Assembly (NCBI GenBank): GCA_033782935.1
Contig: JAWQEG010000128.1
Span: 2,046,001 to 2,110,000, forward strand
From: Petrolisthes cinctipes
Lineage: Eukaryota; Arthropoda; Malacostraca; Decapoda; Porcellanidae
Direction of reading: 5' to 3'
Length of the DNA: 64,000 nt
Shown here: positions 12,189 through 25,400 of the stretch, in pieces
Position numbering within the stretch: position 1 is the first letter of the stretch
Layout: each line of letters begins with the position of its first letter
The notes under the pieces: model-generated
The model's input: only the letters and a program-made list of their open reading frames with translations
What the model was told of the DNA's origin: nothing
The model's database searches: none
Program-made: the position numbers and the translations under genes

Positions 12189-15036
12189 TTTTCAAAATAT
12201 AGGCCCAAAACATGCTAAAAATCGATATTTTAGGAGCCCAAAGTCGATATCTCAAATTCAGGCCCAAAACACCCGAAAATTCGATATTTTGGGGTCCCAG
12301 AAGCGAACTGTACATGCCTACTCCGTGTTAGAGTATTTTCAAAATACAGGCCCAAAACATACTGAAAATCGATCTTTTAGGTGCCCAAAAGTCGATATGT
12401 GCATGCATCTTCTGTCCTTGTTTATATCCCAAATTCAACCTCAAAACACCCGAAAAATCGATAATTTTGGGTCCCAAAAGCGATCTGTACATGTCTAGTC
12501 AGTGCTAGAATGTTTTCAAAATATAGGCTCAAAACATGCTAAAAATCGATATTTTAAACGTCCAAAGTCGATATGTGCATGCATCTTCTGTACCCGTTTA
12601 TATCTCAAATTCAGGCTCAGAACACCCGAAAATTTGATATGTTTGGGTCCCAGAAGCGATCTGTACATGCCTACTCCTAGTTAGAGTATTTTCAAAATAC
12701 AGGCCCAAAACATGCTAAAAATCGATATTTTAGGTGCCCAAAGTCGATATCTCAAATTCAGGCCCAAAACACCCGAAAATTCGATATTTTGGGGTCCCAG
12801 AAGCGAACTGTACATGCCTACTCCGTGTTAGAGTATTTTCAAAATACTGGCCCAAAACATACTGAAAATCGATCTTTCAGGTGCCCAAAAGTCGATATGT
12901 GCATGCATCTTCTGTACCCGTTTATATCTCAAATTCAGGCTACAAACACCCGAAAATTCGATTTTGGGGGGTCCCAGAAGCGATCTGTACATGCCTACTC
13001 AGATGCAGGCCCTAAACATGCTGAAAATCGATATTTTAGGTGCCCAAAGTCAACATGTGTATGCATCTTCTGCAATCGTTTATACCTCAAATTCAGGCTC
13101 AAAACACCCGAAAATTCGATATTTTGGGGTCCCAGAAGCGATCTGTACATGCCTACTCAGTTGCAGGCCCAAAACATGCTGAAAATCGATATTTAAGGTG
13201 CCCAAAGTCAACATGTGTATGCATCTTCTGAACTCGTTCATATCTCAAATTCAACCTCAAAACACCCGAAAATTCGATAATTTTGGGTCCCAGAAACGAT
13301 CTGTACATGTCTAGTCAGTGCTAGACTGTTTTCAAAATATAGGCTCAAAACATGCTAAAAATCGATATTTTATTTGTCCAAAGTCGATAAATGAATGCAT
13401 CTTCTGTTCCCGTTTATATCTCAAATTCAGGCTCAAAACGCACAAAAATTCGATATTTTGGGGTCCCAGAAGCGAACTGTACATGCCTACTCCGTGTTAG
13501 AGTATTTTCAAAATACAGGCCCAAAACATACTGAAAATCGATCTTTTAGGTGCCCAAAAGTCGATATGTGCATGCATCTTCTGTTCTTGTTTATATCCCA
13601 AATTCAAACTCAAAACACCCGAAAATTCGATATTTTTGGGTCCCAGAAACGATCTGTACATGCCTACTCAGTGCTAGAATTTTTTCAAAATATAGGCTCA
13701 AAACATGCAAAAAATCGATATTTTAAGTGTCCAAAGTCGATATGTGCATGCATCATCTGTACCCGTTTATATCTCACATTAAGGCTCAAAACACCCGAAA
13801 ATTCGATATTTTGGGGTCCCAGAAGTGATCTGTACATGCCTACTTAGTGCTAGAATATTTTATAAAATATAGGCCCAAAACATGCTAAAAATCAATATTT
13901 TAGGTGCCCAAAGTCGATATCTCAAATTCAGGCCCAAAACACCCGAAAATTCGATATTTTGGGGTCCCAGAAGCGAACTGTACATGCCTACTCCATTTTA
14001 GAGTATTTTCAAAATACAGGCCCAAAACATACTGAAAATCGATCTTTTAGGTGCCCAAAAGTCGATATGTGCATGCATCTTCTGTTCTTGTTTATATCCC
14101 AAATTCAACCTCAAAACACCCGAAAATTCGATATTTTTGGGTCCCAGAAGCGATCTGTACATACCTACTCAGTGCTAGAATTTTTTCAAAATATAGGCTC
14201 AAAACATGCTAAAAATCGATATTTTAAGTGTCCAAAGTCGATATGTGCATGAATCATCTGTACCCGTTTATATCTCAAATTCAGGCTCAAAACACCCGAA
14301 AATTCGATATTTTTGGGTCCCAGAAGCGATCTGTACATGCCTACTCCTAGATAGAGTATTTTTAAAATACACTCCCAAAACATGCTGAAAATCAATATTT
14401 TAGGTGCCCAAAGTCAATATGTGCATGCATCTTCTGTAACCGTTTATATCTCAAATTCAGGCTCAAAACACCCGAAAATTCGGTATTATTGGGTCCTAGA
14501 AGCGATCTGTTCATCCCTACTCCTAGTTAGAATGTTTTCAAGATACAGACCCAAAACATGCTAAAAATCGATATTTTAGGTGCCCAAAAGTCGATATGTG
14601 CATGCATCTTCTGTACCCGTTTATATCTCACATTCAGGCTCAAAACAACCGAAAATTCGATACTTTTGGGGTCCCAGAAGCGATCTGTACATGCCTACTT
14701 AGTGCTAGAATATTTTCAAATTATAGGCCCAAAACATGCAAAAAATAGATATTTTAGGTGCCCAAAGTCGATATCTCAAATTCAGGCCCAAAACACCCGA
14801 AAATTCGATATTTTGGGGTCCTAGAAGCGAACTGTACATGCCTATTCCGTGTTAGAGTATTTTCAAAATACAGGCCCAAAACATACTGAAAATCGATCTT
14901 TTAGGTGCCCAAAAGTCGATATGTGCATGCATCTTCTGTACCCGTTTATATCTCAAATTCAGGCTCCAAACACCCGAAAATTCGATTTTTTGGGGTCCCA
15001 GAAGCGATCTGTACATGCCTACTCAGTGCTAGAATT
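12189..15036. repeat. 2,848-bp 17-monomer HOR, copy 2
   Basis: Base-for-base repeat of copy 1 at an offset of exactly 2,848 bp. By eye I found one private substitution, A at 13442 where copies 1 and 3 have C. Exact length conservation and near identity point to very recent duplication, or to an assembly artefact. Confidence 0.93.
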
Positions 15037-17872
15037 TTTTCAAAATATAGGCCCAAAACATGCTAAAAATCGATATTTTAGGAGCCCAAAGTCGATATCT
15101 CAAATTCAGGCCCAAAACACCCGAAAATTCGATATTTTGGGGTCCCAGAAGCGAACTGTACATGCCTACTCCGTGTTAGAGTATTTTCAAAATACAGGCC
15201 CAAAACATACTGAAAATCGATCTTTTAGGTGCCCAAAAGTCGATATGTGCATGCATCTTCTGTCCTTGTTTATATCCCAAATTCAACCTCAAAACACCCG
15301 AAAAATCGATAATTTTGGGTCCCAAAAGCGATCTGTACATGTCTAGTCAGTGCTAGAATGTTTTCAAAATATAGGCTCAAAACATGCTAAAAATCGATAT
15401 TTTAAACGTCCAAAGTCGATATGTGCATGCATCTTCTGTACCCGTTTATATCTCAAATTCAGGCTCAGAACACCCGAAAATTTGATATGTTTGGGTCCCA
15501 GAAGCGATCTGTACATGCCTACTCCTAGTTAGAGTATTTTGAAAATACAGGCCCAAAACATGCTAAAAATCGATATTTTAGGTGCCCAAAGTCGATATCT
15601 CAAATTCAGGCCCAAAACACCCGAAAATTCGATATTTTGGGGTCCCAGAAGCGAACTGTACATGCCTACTCCGTGTTAGAGTATTTTCAAAATACTGGCC
15701 CAAAACATACTGAAAATCGATCTTTCAGGTGCCCAAAAGTCGATATGTGCATGCATCTTCTGTACCCGTTTATATCTCAAATTCAGGCTACAAACACCCG
15801 AAAATTCGATTTTGGGGGGTCCCAGAAGCGATCTGTACATGCCTACTCAGATGCAGGCCCTAAACATGCTGAAAATCGATATTTTAGGTGCCCAAAGTCA
15901 ACATGTGTATGCATCTTCTGCAATCGTTTATACCTCAAATTCAGGCTCAAAACACCCGAAAATTCGATATTTTGGGGTCCCAGAAGCGATCTGTACATGC
16001 CTACTCAGTTGCAGGCCCAAAACATGCTGAAAATCGATATTTAAGGTGCCCAAAGTCAACATGTGTATGCATCTTCTGAACTCGTTCATATCTCAAATTC
16101 AACCTCAAAACACCCGAAAATTCGATAATTTTGGGTCCCAGAAACGATCTGTACATGTCTAGTCAGTGCTAGACTGTTTTCAAAATATAGGCTCAAAACA
16201 TGCTAAAAATCGATATTTTATTTGTCCAAAGTCGATAAATGAATGCATCTTCTGTTCCCGTTTATATCTCAAATTCAGGCTCAAAACGCCCAAAAATTCG
16301 ATATTTTGGGGTCCCAGAAGCGAACTGTACATGCCTACTCCGTGTTAGAGTATTTTCAAAATACAGGCCCAAAACATACTGAAAATCGATCTTTTAGGTG
16401 CCCAAAAGTCGATATGTGCATGCATCTTCTGTTCTTGTTTATATCCCAAATTCAAACTCAAAACACCCGAAAATTCGATATTTTTGGGTCCCAGAAACGA
16501 TCTGTACATGCCTACTCAGTGCTAGAATTTTTTCAAAATATAGGCTCAAAACATGCAAAAAATCGATATTTTAAGTGTCCAAAGTCGATATGTGCATGCA
16601 TCATCTGTACCCGTTTATATCTCACATTAAGGCTCAAAACACCCGAAAATTCGATATTTTGGGGTCCCAGAAGTGATCTGTACATGCCTACTTAGTGCTA
16701 GAATATTTTATAAAATATAGGCCCAAAACATGCTAAAAATCAATATTTTAGGTGCCCAAAGTCGATATCTCAAATTCAGGCCCAAAACACCCGAAAATTC
16801 GATATTTTGGGGTCCCAGAAGCGAACTGTACATGCCTACTCCATTTTAGAGTATTTTCAAAATACAGGCCCAAAACATACTGAAAATCGATCTTTTAGGT
16901 GCCCAAAAGTCGATATGTGCATGCATCTTCTGTTCTTGTTTATATCCCAAATTCAACCTCAAAACACCCGAAAATTCGATATTTTTGGGTCCCAGAAGCG
17001 ATCTGTACATACCTACTCAGTGCTAGAATTTTTTCAAAATATAGGCTCAAAACATGCTAAAAATCGATATTTTAAGTGTCCAAAGTCGATATGTGCATGA
17101 ATCATCTGTACCCGTTTATATCTCAAATTCAGGCTCAAAACACCCGAAAATTCGATATTTTTGGGTCCCAGAAGCGATCTGTACATGCCTACTCCTAGAT
17201 AGAGTATTTTTAAAATACACTCCCAAAACATGCTGAAAATCAATATTTTAGGTGCCCAAAGTCAATATGTGCATGCATCTTCTGTAACCGTTTATATCTC
17301 AAATTCAGGCTCAAAACACCCGAAAATTCGGTATTATTGGGTCCTAGAAGCGATCTGTTCATCCCTACTCCTAGTTAGAATGTTTTCAAGATACAGACCC
17401 AAAACATGCTAAAAATCGATATTTTAGGTGCCCAAAAGTCGATATGTGCATGCATCTTCTGTACCCGTTTATATCTCACATTCAGGCTCAAAACAACCGA
17501 AAATTCGATACTTTTGGGGTCCCAGAAGCGATCTGTACATGCCTACTTAGTGCTAGAATATTTTCAAATTATAGGCCCAAAACATGCAAAAAATAGATAT
17601 TTTAGGTGCCCAAAGTCGATATCTCAAATTCAGGCCCAAAACACCCGAAAATTCGATATTTTGGGGTCCTAGAAGCGAACTGTACATGCCTATTCCGTGT
17701 TAGAGTATTTTCAAAATACAGGCCCAAAACATACTGAAAATCGATCTTTTAGGTGCCCAAAAGTCGATATGTGCATGCATCTTCTGTACCCGTTTATATC
17801 TCAAATTCAGGCTCCAAACACCCGAAAATTCGATTTTTTGGGGTCCCAGAAGCGATCTGTACATGCCTACTC
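15037..17872. repeat. 2,848-bp 17-monomer HOR, copy 3, truncated in monomer 17
   Basis: Repeats copies 1 and 2 at the same 2,848-bp offset, with one private substitution seen (G at 15541 where the others have C). It leaves the HOR inside the 17th monomer: after CTACTCAG at about 17872 the sequence goes to ATGCAGGCCCTAAAC and then to a CTGCAATCG monomer, the order found between positions 5 and 6 of the same HOR. The exit therefore looks like an out-of-register exchange between positions 17 and 5 at a shared CTGTACATGCCTACTCAG word. Confidence 0.9.
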
Positions 17873-19262
17873 AGATGCAGGCCCTAAACATGCTGAAAAT
17901 CGATATTATAGGTGCCCAAAGTCAACATGTGTATGCATCTTCTGCAATCGTTTATATCTCAAATTCAACCTCAAAACACCCGAAAATTCGATATTTTGGG
18001 GTCCCAGAAATGATCTGTACATGCCTACTTAGTGCTAGAATATTTTCAAAATATAGGCCCAAAACATGCTAAAAATCGATATTTTAGGTGCCCAAAGTCG
18101 ATATCTCAAATTCAGGCCCAAAACACCTGAAAATTCTATATTTTGGGGTCCCAGAAGCGAACTGTACATGCCTACTCCGTGTTAGAGTATTTTTAAAATA
18201 CAGGCCCAAAACAAGCTGAAAATCGATATTTTAGGTGCCCAAAGTCAACATGTGTATGCATCTTCTGCACTCGTTTATATCTCAAATTCAACCTCAAAAC
18301 ACCCAAAAAATTCGATAATTTTGGGTCCCAGAAACGATCTGTACATGTCTAGTCAGTGCTAGACTGTTTTCAAAATATAGGCTCAAAACATGCTAAAAAT
18401 CGATATTTTAAGTGTCCAAATTCGATAAATGCATGCATCTTCTGTACCCGTTTATATCTCAAATTCAGGCTCAAAACACCCGAAAATTCGGTATTTTTGG
18501 GTCCTAGAAGCGATCTGTACATCCCTACTCCTAGTTAGAATGTTTTCAAGATACAGACCCAAAACATGCTAAAAATCGATATTTTAGGTGCCCAAAAGTC
18601 GATATGTGCATGCATCTTCTGTACCCGTTTATATCTCACATTCAGGATAAAAACAACCGAAAATTCGATACTTTTGGGGTCCCAGAAGCGATCTGTACTT
18701 GAATACTCCGTGTTTGAGTATTTTCAAAATACAGGCCCACAACAAGCTGAAAATCGATATTTTAGGTGTCCAAAGTCAATATGTGTATGCATCTTCTGCA
18801 CCCGTTTATGTCCGAAATTCAACCTCAAAATACCCGAAAATTCGATATTTTTGGGTCCCAGAAGCGATCTGTACATGCCTACTCAGTGCTAGAATTTTTT
18901 CAAAATATAGGCTCATAACATGCTAAAAATCGATATTTTAAGTGTCCAAAGTCGATATGTGCATGCATCATTTGTACCCGTTTATATCTCAAATTCAGGC
19001 TCAAAACACCCGAAAATTCGATATTTTGGGGTCCCAGAAGTGATCTGTACATGCCTACTTAGTGCTAGAATATTTTTAAAATATAGGCCCAAAACATGCT
19101 AAAAATCGATATTTTAGGTGCCCAAAGTCGATATCTCAAATTCAGGCCCAAAACACCCGAAAATTCGATATTTTGGGGTCCCAGAAGCGAACTGTACATG
19201 CCTACTCCGTGTTAGAGTATTTTCAAAATACAGGCCCAAAACATACTTAAAATCGATCTGTT
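17873..19262. repeat. Satellite stretch between HOR blocks
   Basis: About 1.4 kb of monomers resembling pieces of the 17-mer HOR (CTGCAATCG type, CACATTCAGG with GATACTTTTGGGG type) but in a different order, plus a CCGTTTATGTCCG variant near 18804. It looks like a reshuffled margin of the 17-mer block. No gene or inserted element was seen. Confidence 0.7.
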
Positions 19263-20325
19263 TGGTGCCCAAAAGTCGATATGTGCATGCATCTTCTGTA
19301 CCCGTTTATATCCCAAATTCAACCTTAAAACACCCGAAAATTCGATATTTTGGGGTCCCAAAAGCGATCTGTACATGCCTCCTCAGTGCTAGAATATTTT
19401 CAAAATATAGGCCTAAAACATGCTAAAAATCGATATTTTAGGTGCCCAAAGTCGATATCTCAAATTCAGGCCCAAAACACACGAAAATTCGATATTTTGG
19501 GGTCCCAGAAGCGAACTGTACATGCCTACACCGTGTTAGAGTATTTTCAAAATACAGGCCCAAAACATACTGAAAATCGATCTTTTAGGTGCCCAAAAGT
19601 TGATATATGCATGCATCTTCTGTACCCGTTTATATCCCAAATTCAACCTTAAAACACCCGAAAATTCGATATTTTGGGGTCCCAAAAGCGATCTTTACAT
19701 GCCTTCTCAGTGCTAGAATTTTTTCAAAATATAAGCTTAAAACATGCTAAAAATCGATATTTTAAGTGTCCAAAGTCGATATGTGCACGCATCATCTGTA
19801 CTTGGTTATATCTCAATTTCCGGCTCAAAACACCCTAAAATTCGGTATTTTTGGGTCCTAGAAGCGATCTGTACATCCCTACTCCTAGTTAGAATGTTTT
19901 CAAGATACAGACCCAAAACATGCTCAAAATCGATATTTTAGGTGCCCAAAAGTCGATATGTGCATGCATCTTCTGTACCCGTTTATATCTCAAATTCAGG
20001 CTCAAAACACCCGAAAATTCGATATTTTGAGATCCCAGAAGCGATCTGTACATGCCTACTCAGTGCTAGAATATTTTCAAAATATAGGCCCAAAACATGT
20101 TAAAAATCGATATTTTATGTGCCCAAAGTCGATATCTCAATTTCAGGCCCAAAACACCCAAAAATTCGATATTTTGGGGTCCCAGGAGCGATCTGTACAT
20201 GCGTAGTCCGTGTTAGAGTATTTTCAATATACAGGCCCAAAACATACTGAAAATCGATCTTTTAGGTGCCCAAAAGTCGATATGTGGATGCATCTTCTGT
20301 ACCCGTTTATATCTCAAATTCAGGC
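19263..20325. repeat. ~1.06-kb block duplicated at 2,171-bp offset, copy 1
   Basis: Matches 21434-22496. Shared markers are TTCAACCTTAAAAC with TCCCAAAAGCGATC, CATGCCTCCTCAG, AAAACACACGAAAATTC, ATAAGCTTAAAAC, ATTTCCGGCTC, and GTGCCCAAAGTCGAT following TTTTATG. It ends where the partner switches to GCTCCAAACACCCG. Confidence 0.75.
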
Positions 20326-20983
20326 TCAAAACACCCGAAAATTCGATATTTTGGGGTCCCAGAAGCGATCTGTACATGCCTACTCAGTTGCAGGCCCAAA
20401 ACATGCTGAAAATCGATATTTTAGGTGCCCAAAGTCAACATGTGTATGCATCTTCTGCACTCGTTTATATCTAAAATTCAACCTCAAAACACCCGGAAAT
20501 TCGATAATTTTGGGTCCCAGAAACGATCTGTACATGTCTAGTCAGTGCTAGACTGTTTTCAAAATATAGGCTCAAAACATGCTAAAAATCAATATTTTAA
20601 GTGTCCAAAGTCGAAAAAATGCATGCATCTTCTGTACCCGTTTATATCTCAAATTCAGGCTCAAAACACCCGAAAATTCGATTTTTTTGGGTTCCAGAAG
20701 TGATCTGTACATGCCTACTTAGTGCTAGAATATTTTCAAAATATAGGCCCAAAACATGCTACAAATCAATATTTTAGGTGCCCAAAGTCAATATCTCAAA
20801 TTCAGGCCCAAAACCCCCGAAAATTCGATATTTTGGGGTCCCAGAAGCGAACTGTACATGCCTACTCCGTGTTAGAGTATTTTCAAAATACAGACCCAAA
20901 ACATACTGAAAATCGATCTTTTAGGTGCCCAAAAGTCGATATGTGCATGCATCTTCTGTTCCCGTTTATATCTCAAATTCAGA

Positions 20984-22496
20984 CTCCAAACACCCGAAAA
21001 TTCGATATTTTGGGGTCCCAGAAGCGATCTGTACATCCCAACTCAGTTGCAGGCCCAAAACATGCTGAAAATCGATATTTTAGGTGCCCAAAGTCAACAT
21101 GTGTATTCATCTTCTGCACTCGTTTATATCTCAAATTCAACCTCAAAACACCCGAAAATTCGATAATTTTGGGTCCCAGAAGCGATCTGTACATGTCTAG
21201 TCAGTGCTAGAATGTTTTCAAATTATAGGCTCAAAACATGCTAAAAATCGATATTTTAAGTGTCCAAAGTCGATATGTGCAAGCATCTTCTGTACCCGTT
21301 TATATCTCAAATTCAGGCTCAAAACACCCAAAAATTCGATATGTTTGGGTCCCAGAAGCGATCTGTACATGCCTACTCCTAGTTAGAGTATTTTCAAAAT
21401 ACAGGCCCAAAACATGCTGAAAATCGATATTTTAGGTGCCCAAAAGTCGATATGTGCATGCATCTTCTGTACCCGTTTATATCCCAAATTCAACCTTAAA
21501 ACACCCGAAAATTCGATATTTTGGGGTCCCAAAAGCGATCTGTACATGCCTCCTCAGTGCTAGATTATTTTCAAAATATAGGCCCAAAACATGATAAAAA
21601 TCGATATTTTAGGTGCCCAAAGTCTATATCTCAAATTCAGGCCCAAAACACACGAAAATTCGATATTTTGGGGTCCCAGAAGCGAACTGTACATGCCTAC
21701 TCCGTGTTAGAGTATTTTCAATATACAGGCCCAAAACATACTGAAAATCGATCTTTTAGGTGCCCTAAAGTCGATATATGCATGCATCTTCTGTACCCGT
21801 TTATATCCTAATTTCAACCTCAAAACACCCGAAAATTAGATATTTTTGGGCCCCAGAAGCGATCTGTACATACCTACTCAGTGCAAGAATGTTTTCAAAA
21901 TATAAGCTTAAAACATGCTAAAAATCGATATTTTAAGTGTCCAAAGTCGATATGTGCATGCATCATCTGTACCCGTTTATATCTCAATTTCCGGCTCAAA
22001 ACACCCGAAAATTCGGTATTTTTGGGTCCTAGAAGCGATCTGTACATCCCTACTCCTAGTTAGAATGTTTTCAAGATACAGACCCAAAACATGCTCAAAA
22101 TCGATATTTTAGGTGCCCAAAAGTCGATATGTGCATGCATCTTCTGTACCCGTTTATATCTCAAATTCAGGCTCAAAACAACCGAAAATTCGATATTTTG
22201 AGGTCCCAGAAGCGATCTGTACATGCCTACTCAGTGCTAGAATATTTTCAAAATATAGGCCCAAAACATGTTAAAAATCGATATTTTATGTGCCCAAAGT
22301 CGATATCTCAAATTCAGGCCCAAAACACCCAAAAAATTCGATATTTTGGGGTCCCAGGAGCGATCTGTACATGCATAGTCCGTGTTAGAGTATTTTCAAT
22401 ATACAGGCCCAAAACATACTGAAAATCGATCTTTTAGGTGCCCAAAAGTCGATATGTGGATGCATCTTCTGTACCCGTTTATATCTCAAATTCAGG
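20984..22496. repeat. ~1,513-bp tandem duplication, copy 1
   Basis: Sequence from the GCTCCAAACACCCG monomer with CATCCCAACTCAG recurs from 22497 at an offset of 1,513 bp, falling to about 1,503-1,504 after small deletions in the second copy. It overlaps the second copy of the 2,171-bp duplication (21434-22496), so 22497 is a junction where the best-matching upstream partner changes. Confidence 0.72.
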
Positions 22497-23998
22497 CTCC
22501 AAACACCCGAAAATTCGATATTTTGGGGTCCCAGAAGCGATCTGTACATCCCAACTCAGTTGCAGGCCCAAATCATGCTTAAAATCGATATTTTAGGTGC
22601 GCAAAGTCAACATGTGTATGCATCTTCAGCACTCGTTTATATCTCAAATTCAACCTCAAAACACCCGAAAATTCGATAATTTTGGGTCCCAGAAGCGATC
22701 TGTACATGTCTAGTCAGTGCTAGAATGTTTTCAAAATATAGGCTCAAAACATGCTAAAAATCGATATTTTAAGTGTCCAAAGTCGATATGTGCAAGCATC
22801 TTCTGTACCCGTTTATATCTCAAATTCTGGCTCAAAACACCCAAAAATTCGATATGTTTGGGTCCTAGAAGCGATCTGTACATGCCTACTCCTAGTTAGA
22901 GTATTTTCAAAATACAGGCCCAAAACATGCTGAAAATCGATATTTTAGGTGCCCAAAAGTCGATATGTGCATGCATCTTCTGTACCCGTTTATATCCCAA
23001 ATTCAACCTTAAAACACCCGAAAATTCGATATTTTGGGGTCCCAAAAGCGATCTGTACATAGACATCAGTGCTAGAATATTTTCAAAATATAGGCCCAAA
23101 ACATGCTAAAAATCGATATTTTAGGTGCCCAAAGTCTATATCTCAATTTCAGGCCCAAAACACACGAAAATTCGATATTTTGGGGTCCCAGAAGCGAACT
23201 GTACATGCCTACTCCGTATTTTCAAAATACAGGCCCAAAACATACTGAAAATCGATCTTTTAGGTGCCCAAAAGTCGATATATGCATGCATCTTCTGTAC
23301 CCGTTTATATCCCAATTTCAACCTCAAAACACCCGAAAATTAGATATTTTTGGGCCCCTGAAGCGATCTGTACATGCCTACTCAGTGCAAGAATGTTTTC
23401 AAAATATAAGCTTAAAACATGCTAAAAATCGATATTTTAAGTGTCCAAAGTCGATATGTGCATGCATCATCTGTACCCGTTTATATCTCAATTTCCGGCT
23501 CAAAACACCCGAAAATTCGGTGTTTTTGGGTCCTAGAAGCGATCTGTACATCCCTACTCCTAGTTAGAATGTTTTCAAGATACAGACCCAAAACATGCTC
23601 AAAATCGATATTTTAGGTGCCCAAAAGTCGATATGTGCATGCATCTTCTGTACCCGTTTATATCTCAAATTCAGGCTCAAAACACCCGAGAATTCGATAT
23701 TTTGAGGTCCCAGAAGCGATCTGTACATGCCTACTCAGTGCTAGAATATTTTCAAAATATAGGCCCAAAACATGTAAAAAATCGATATTTTATGTGCCCA
23801 AAGTCGATATCTCAAATTCAGGCCCAAAACACCCAAAAATTCGATATTTTGGGGTCCCAGGAGCGATCTGTACATGCATAGTCCGTGTTAGAGTATTTTC
23901 AATATACAGGCCCAAAACATACTGAAAATCGATCTTTTAGGTGCACAAAAGTCGATATGTGGATGCATCTTCTGTACCCGTTTATATCTCAAATTCAG
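22497..23998. repeat. ~1,513-bp tandem duplication, copy 2 with small deletions
   Basis: Follows copy 1 closely but carries CATAGACATCAGTG near 23060 and CTACTCCGTATTTTC near 23210, where about 9 bp of the usual CCGTGTTAGAGTATT is missing. These two scars are shared with the later copy at 25.7-25.9 kb and so date to before the 2,845-bp duplication. Similarity ends near 23998, where GGCTCCAAAC in copy 1 corresponds to GGCTCAAAAAC. Confidence 0.72.
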
Positions 23999-25400
23999 GC
24001 TCAAAAACACCCGAAAATTAGATATTTTGGGGTCCCAGAAGCGATCTGTACTTGCCTACTCCGTGTTAGAGTATTTTTTAAATACAGGCCCAAAACAAGC
24101 TGAAAATCGATATTTTAGGTGACCAAAGTCAATATGTGTATGCATCTTCTGCACCCGTTTATATCTCAAATTCAACCTCAAAACACCCGAAAATTCGATA
24201 TTTTTGGGTCCCAGAAGCGTTCTGTACTTGTCTAGTCAGTGCTAGAATGTTTTCAAAATATAGGCTCAAAACATGCTAAATCGAAATTTTAAGTGTCCAA
24301 AGTCGATATGTGCATGCATCTTTTGTACCCGTTTATATCTCAAATTCAGGCTCAAAACACCCGAAAATTCGATATTTGGGGGTCCCAGAAGCGATCTGTA
24401 CATGCCTACTCAGTTGCAGGCCCAAAACATGATGAAAATCGATATTTTAGGAGCCCAAAGTCAACATGTGTATGCATCTTCTGCACTCGTTTATATCTCA
24501 TATTCAACCTCAAAACACCGGTAAATTCGATAATTTTGGGTCCAGAAACGATCTGTACATGTCTAGTCAGTGCTAGACTGTTTTCAAAATATAGGCTCAA
24601 AACATGCTAAAAATCAATATTTTAAGTGTCCAAAGTCGATAAATGCATGCATCTTCTGTACCCGTTTATATCTCAAATTCAGGCTCAAAACACCCGAAAA
24701 TTTGATATTTTTGGGTTCCAGAAGCGATCTGTACATGCCTACTCTTAGATAGAGTATTTTTAAAATACAGGCCCAAAACATGCTGAAAATCGATATTTTA
24801 GGTGCTCAAAGTCAATTTGTGCATGCATCTTCTGTACCCGTTTATATCTCAAATTCAGGCTCAAAACACCCGAAAATTCGATATTTTGGGGTCCCAGAAG
24901 TGATCTGTACATGCCTACTTAGTGCTAGAATATTTTCAAATTATAGGCCCAAAACATGCTACAAATCGATATTTTAGGTGCCCAAAGTCAATATCTCAAA
25001 TTCAGGACCAAAACCCCCGAAAATTCTATATTTTGGGGTCCCAGAAGCGAACTGTACATGCCTACTCCGTGTTAGAGTATTTTCAAAATACAGACCCAAA
25101 ACATACTGAAAATCGATCTTTTAGGTGCCCAAAAGTCGATATGTGCATGCATCTTCTGTTCCCGTTTATATCTCAAATTCAGGCTCAAAACACCCGAAAA
25201 TTCGATATTTTGGGGTCCCAGAAGCGATCTGTACATCCCAACTCAGTTGCAGGCCAAAAACATGCTTAAAATCGATATTTTAGGTGCCCAAAGTCAACAT
25301 GTGTATGCATCTTCTGCACTCGTTTATATCTCAAATTCAACCTCAAAACACCCGAAAATTCGATAATTTTGGGTCCCAGAAGCGATCTGTACATGCCTAC
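22556..25400. repeat. 2,845-bp segmental repeat, copy A
   Basis: Begins at GCAGGCCCAAATCATGCTT with the unusual GGTGCGCAAAG and runs to the next occurrence of the same marker at 25409. Other private markers are CATAGACATCAG, ATTCGGTGTTTTTGGG, CCCGAGAATTCG, GGCTCAAAAACACCC and GGTCCAGAAACG. The block is repeated downstream with one monomer missing. Confidence 0.85.
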
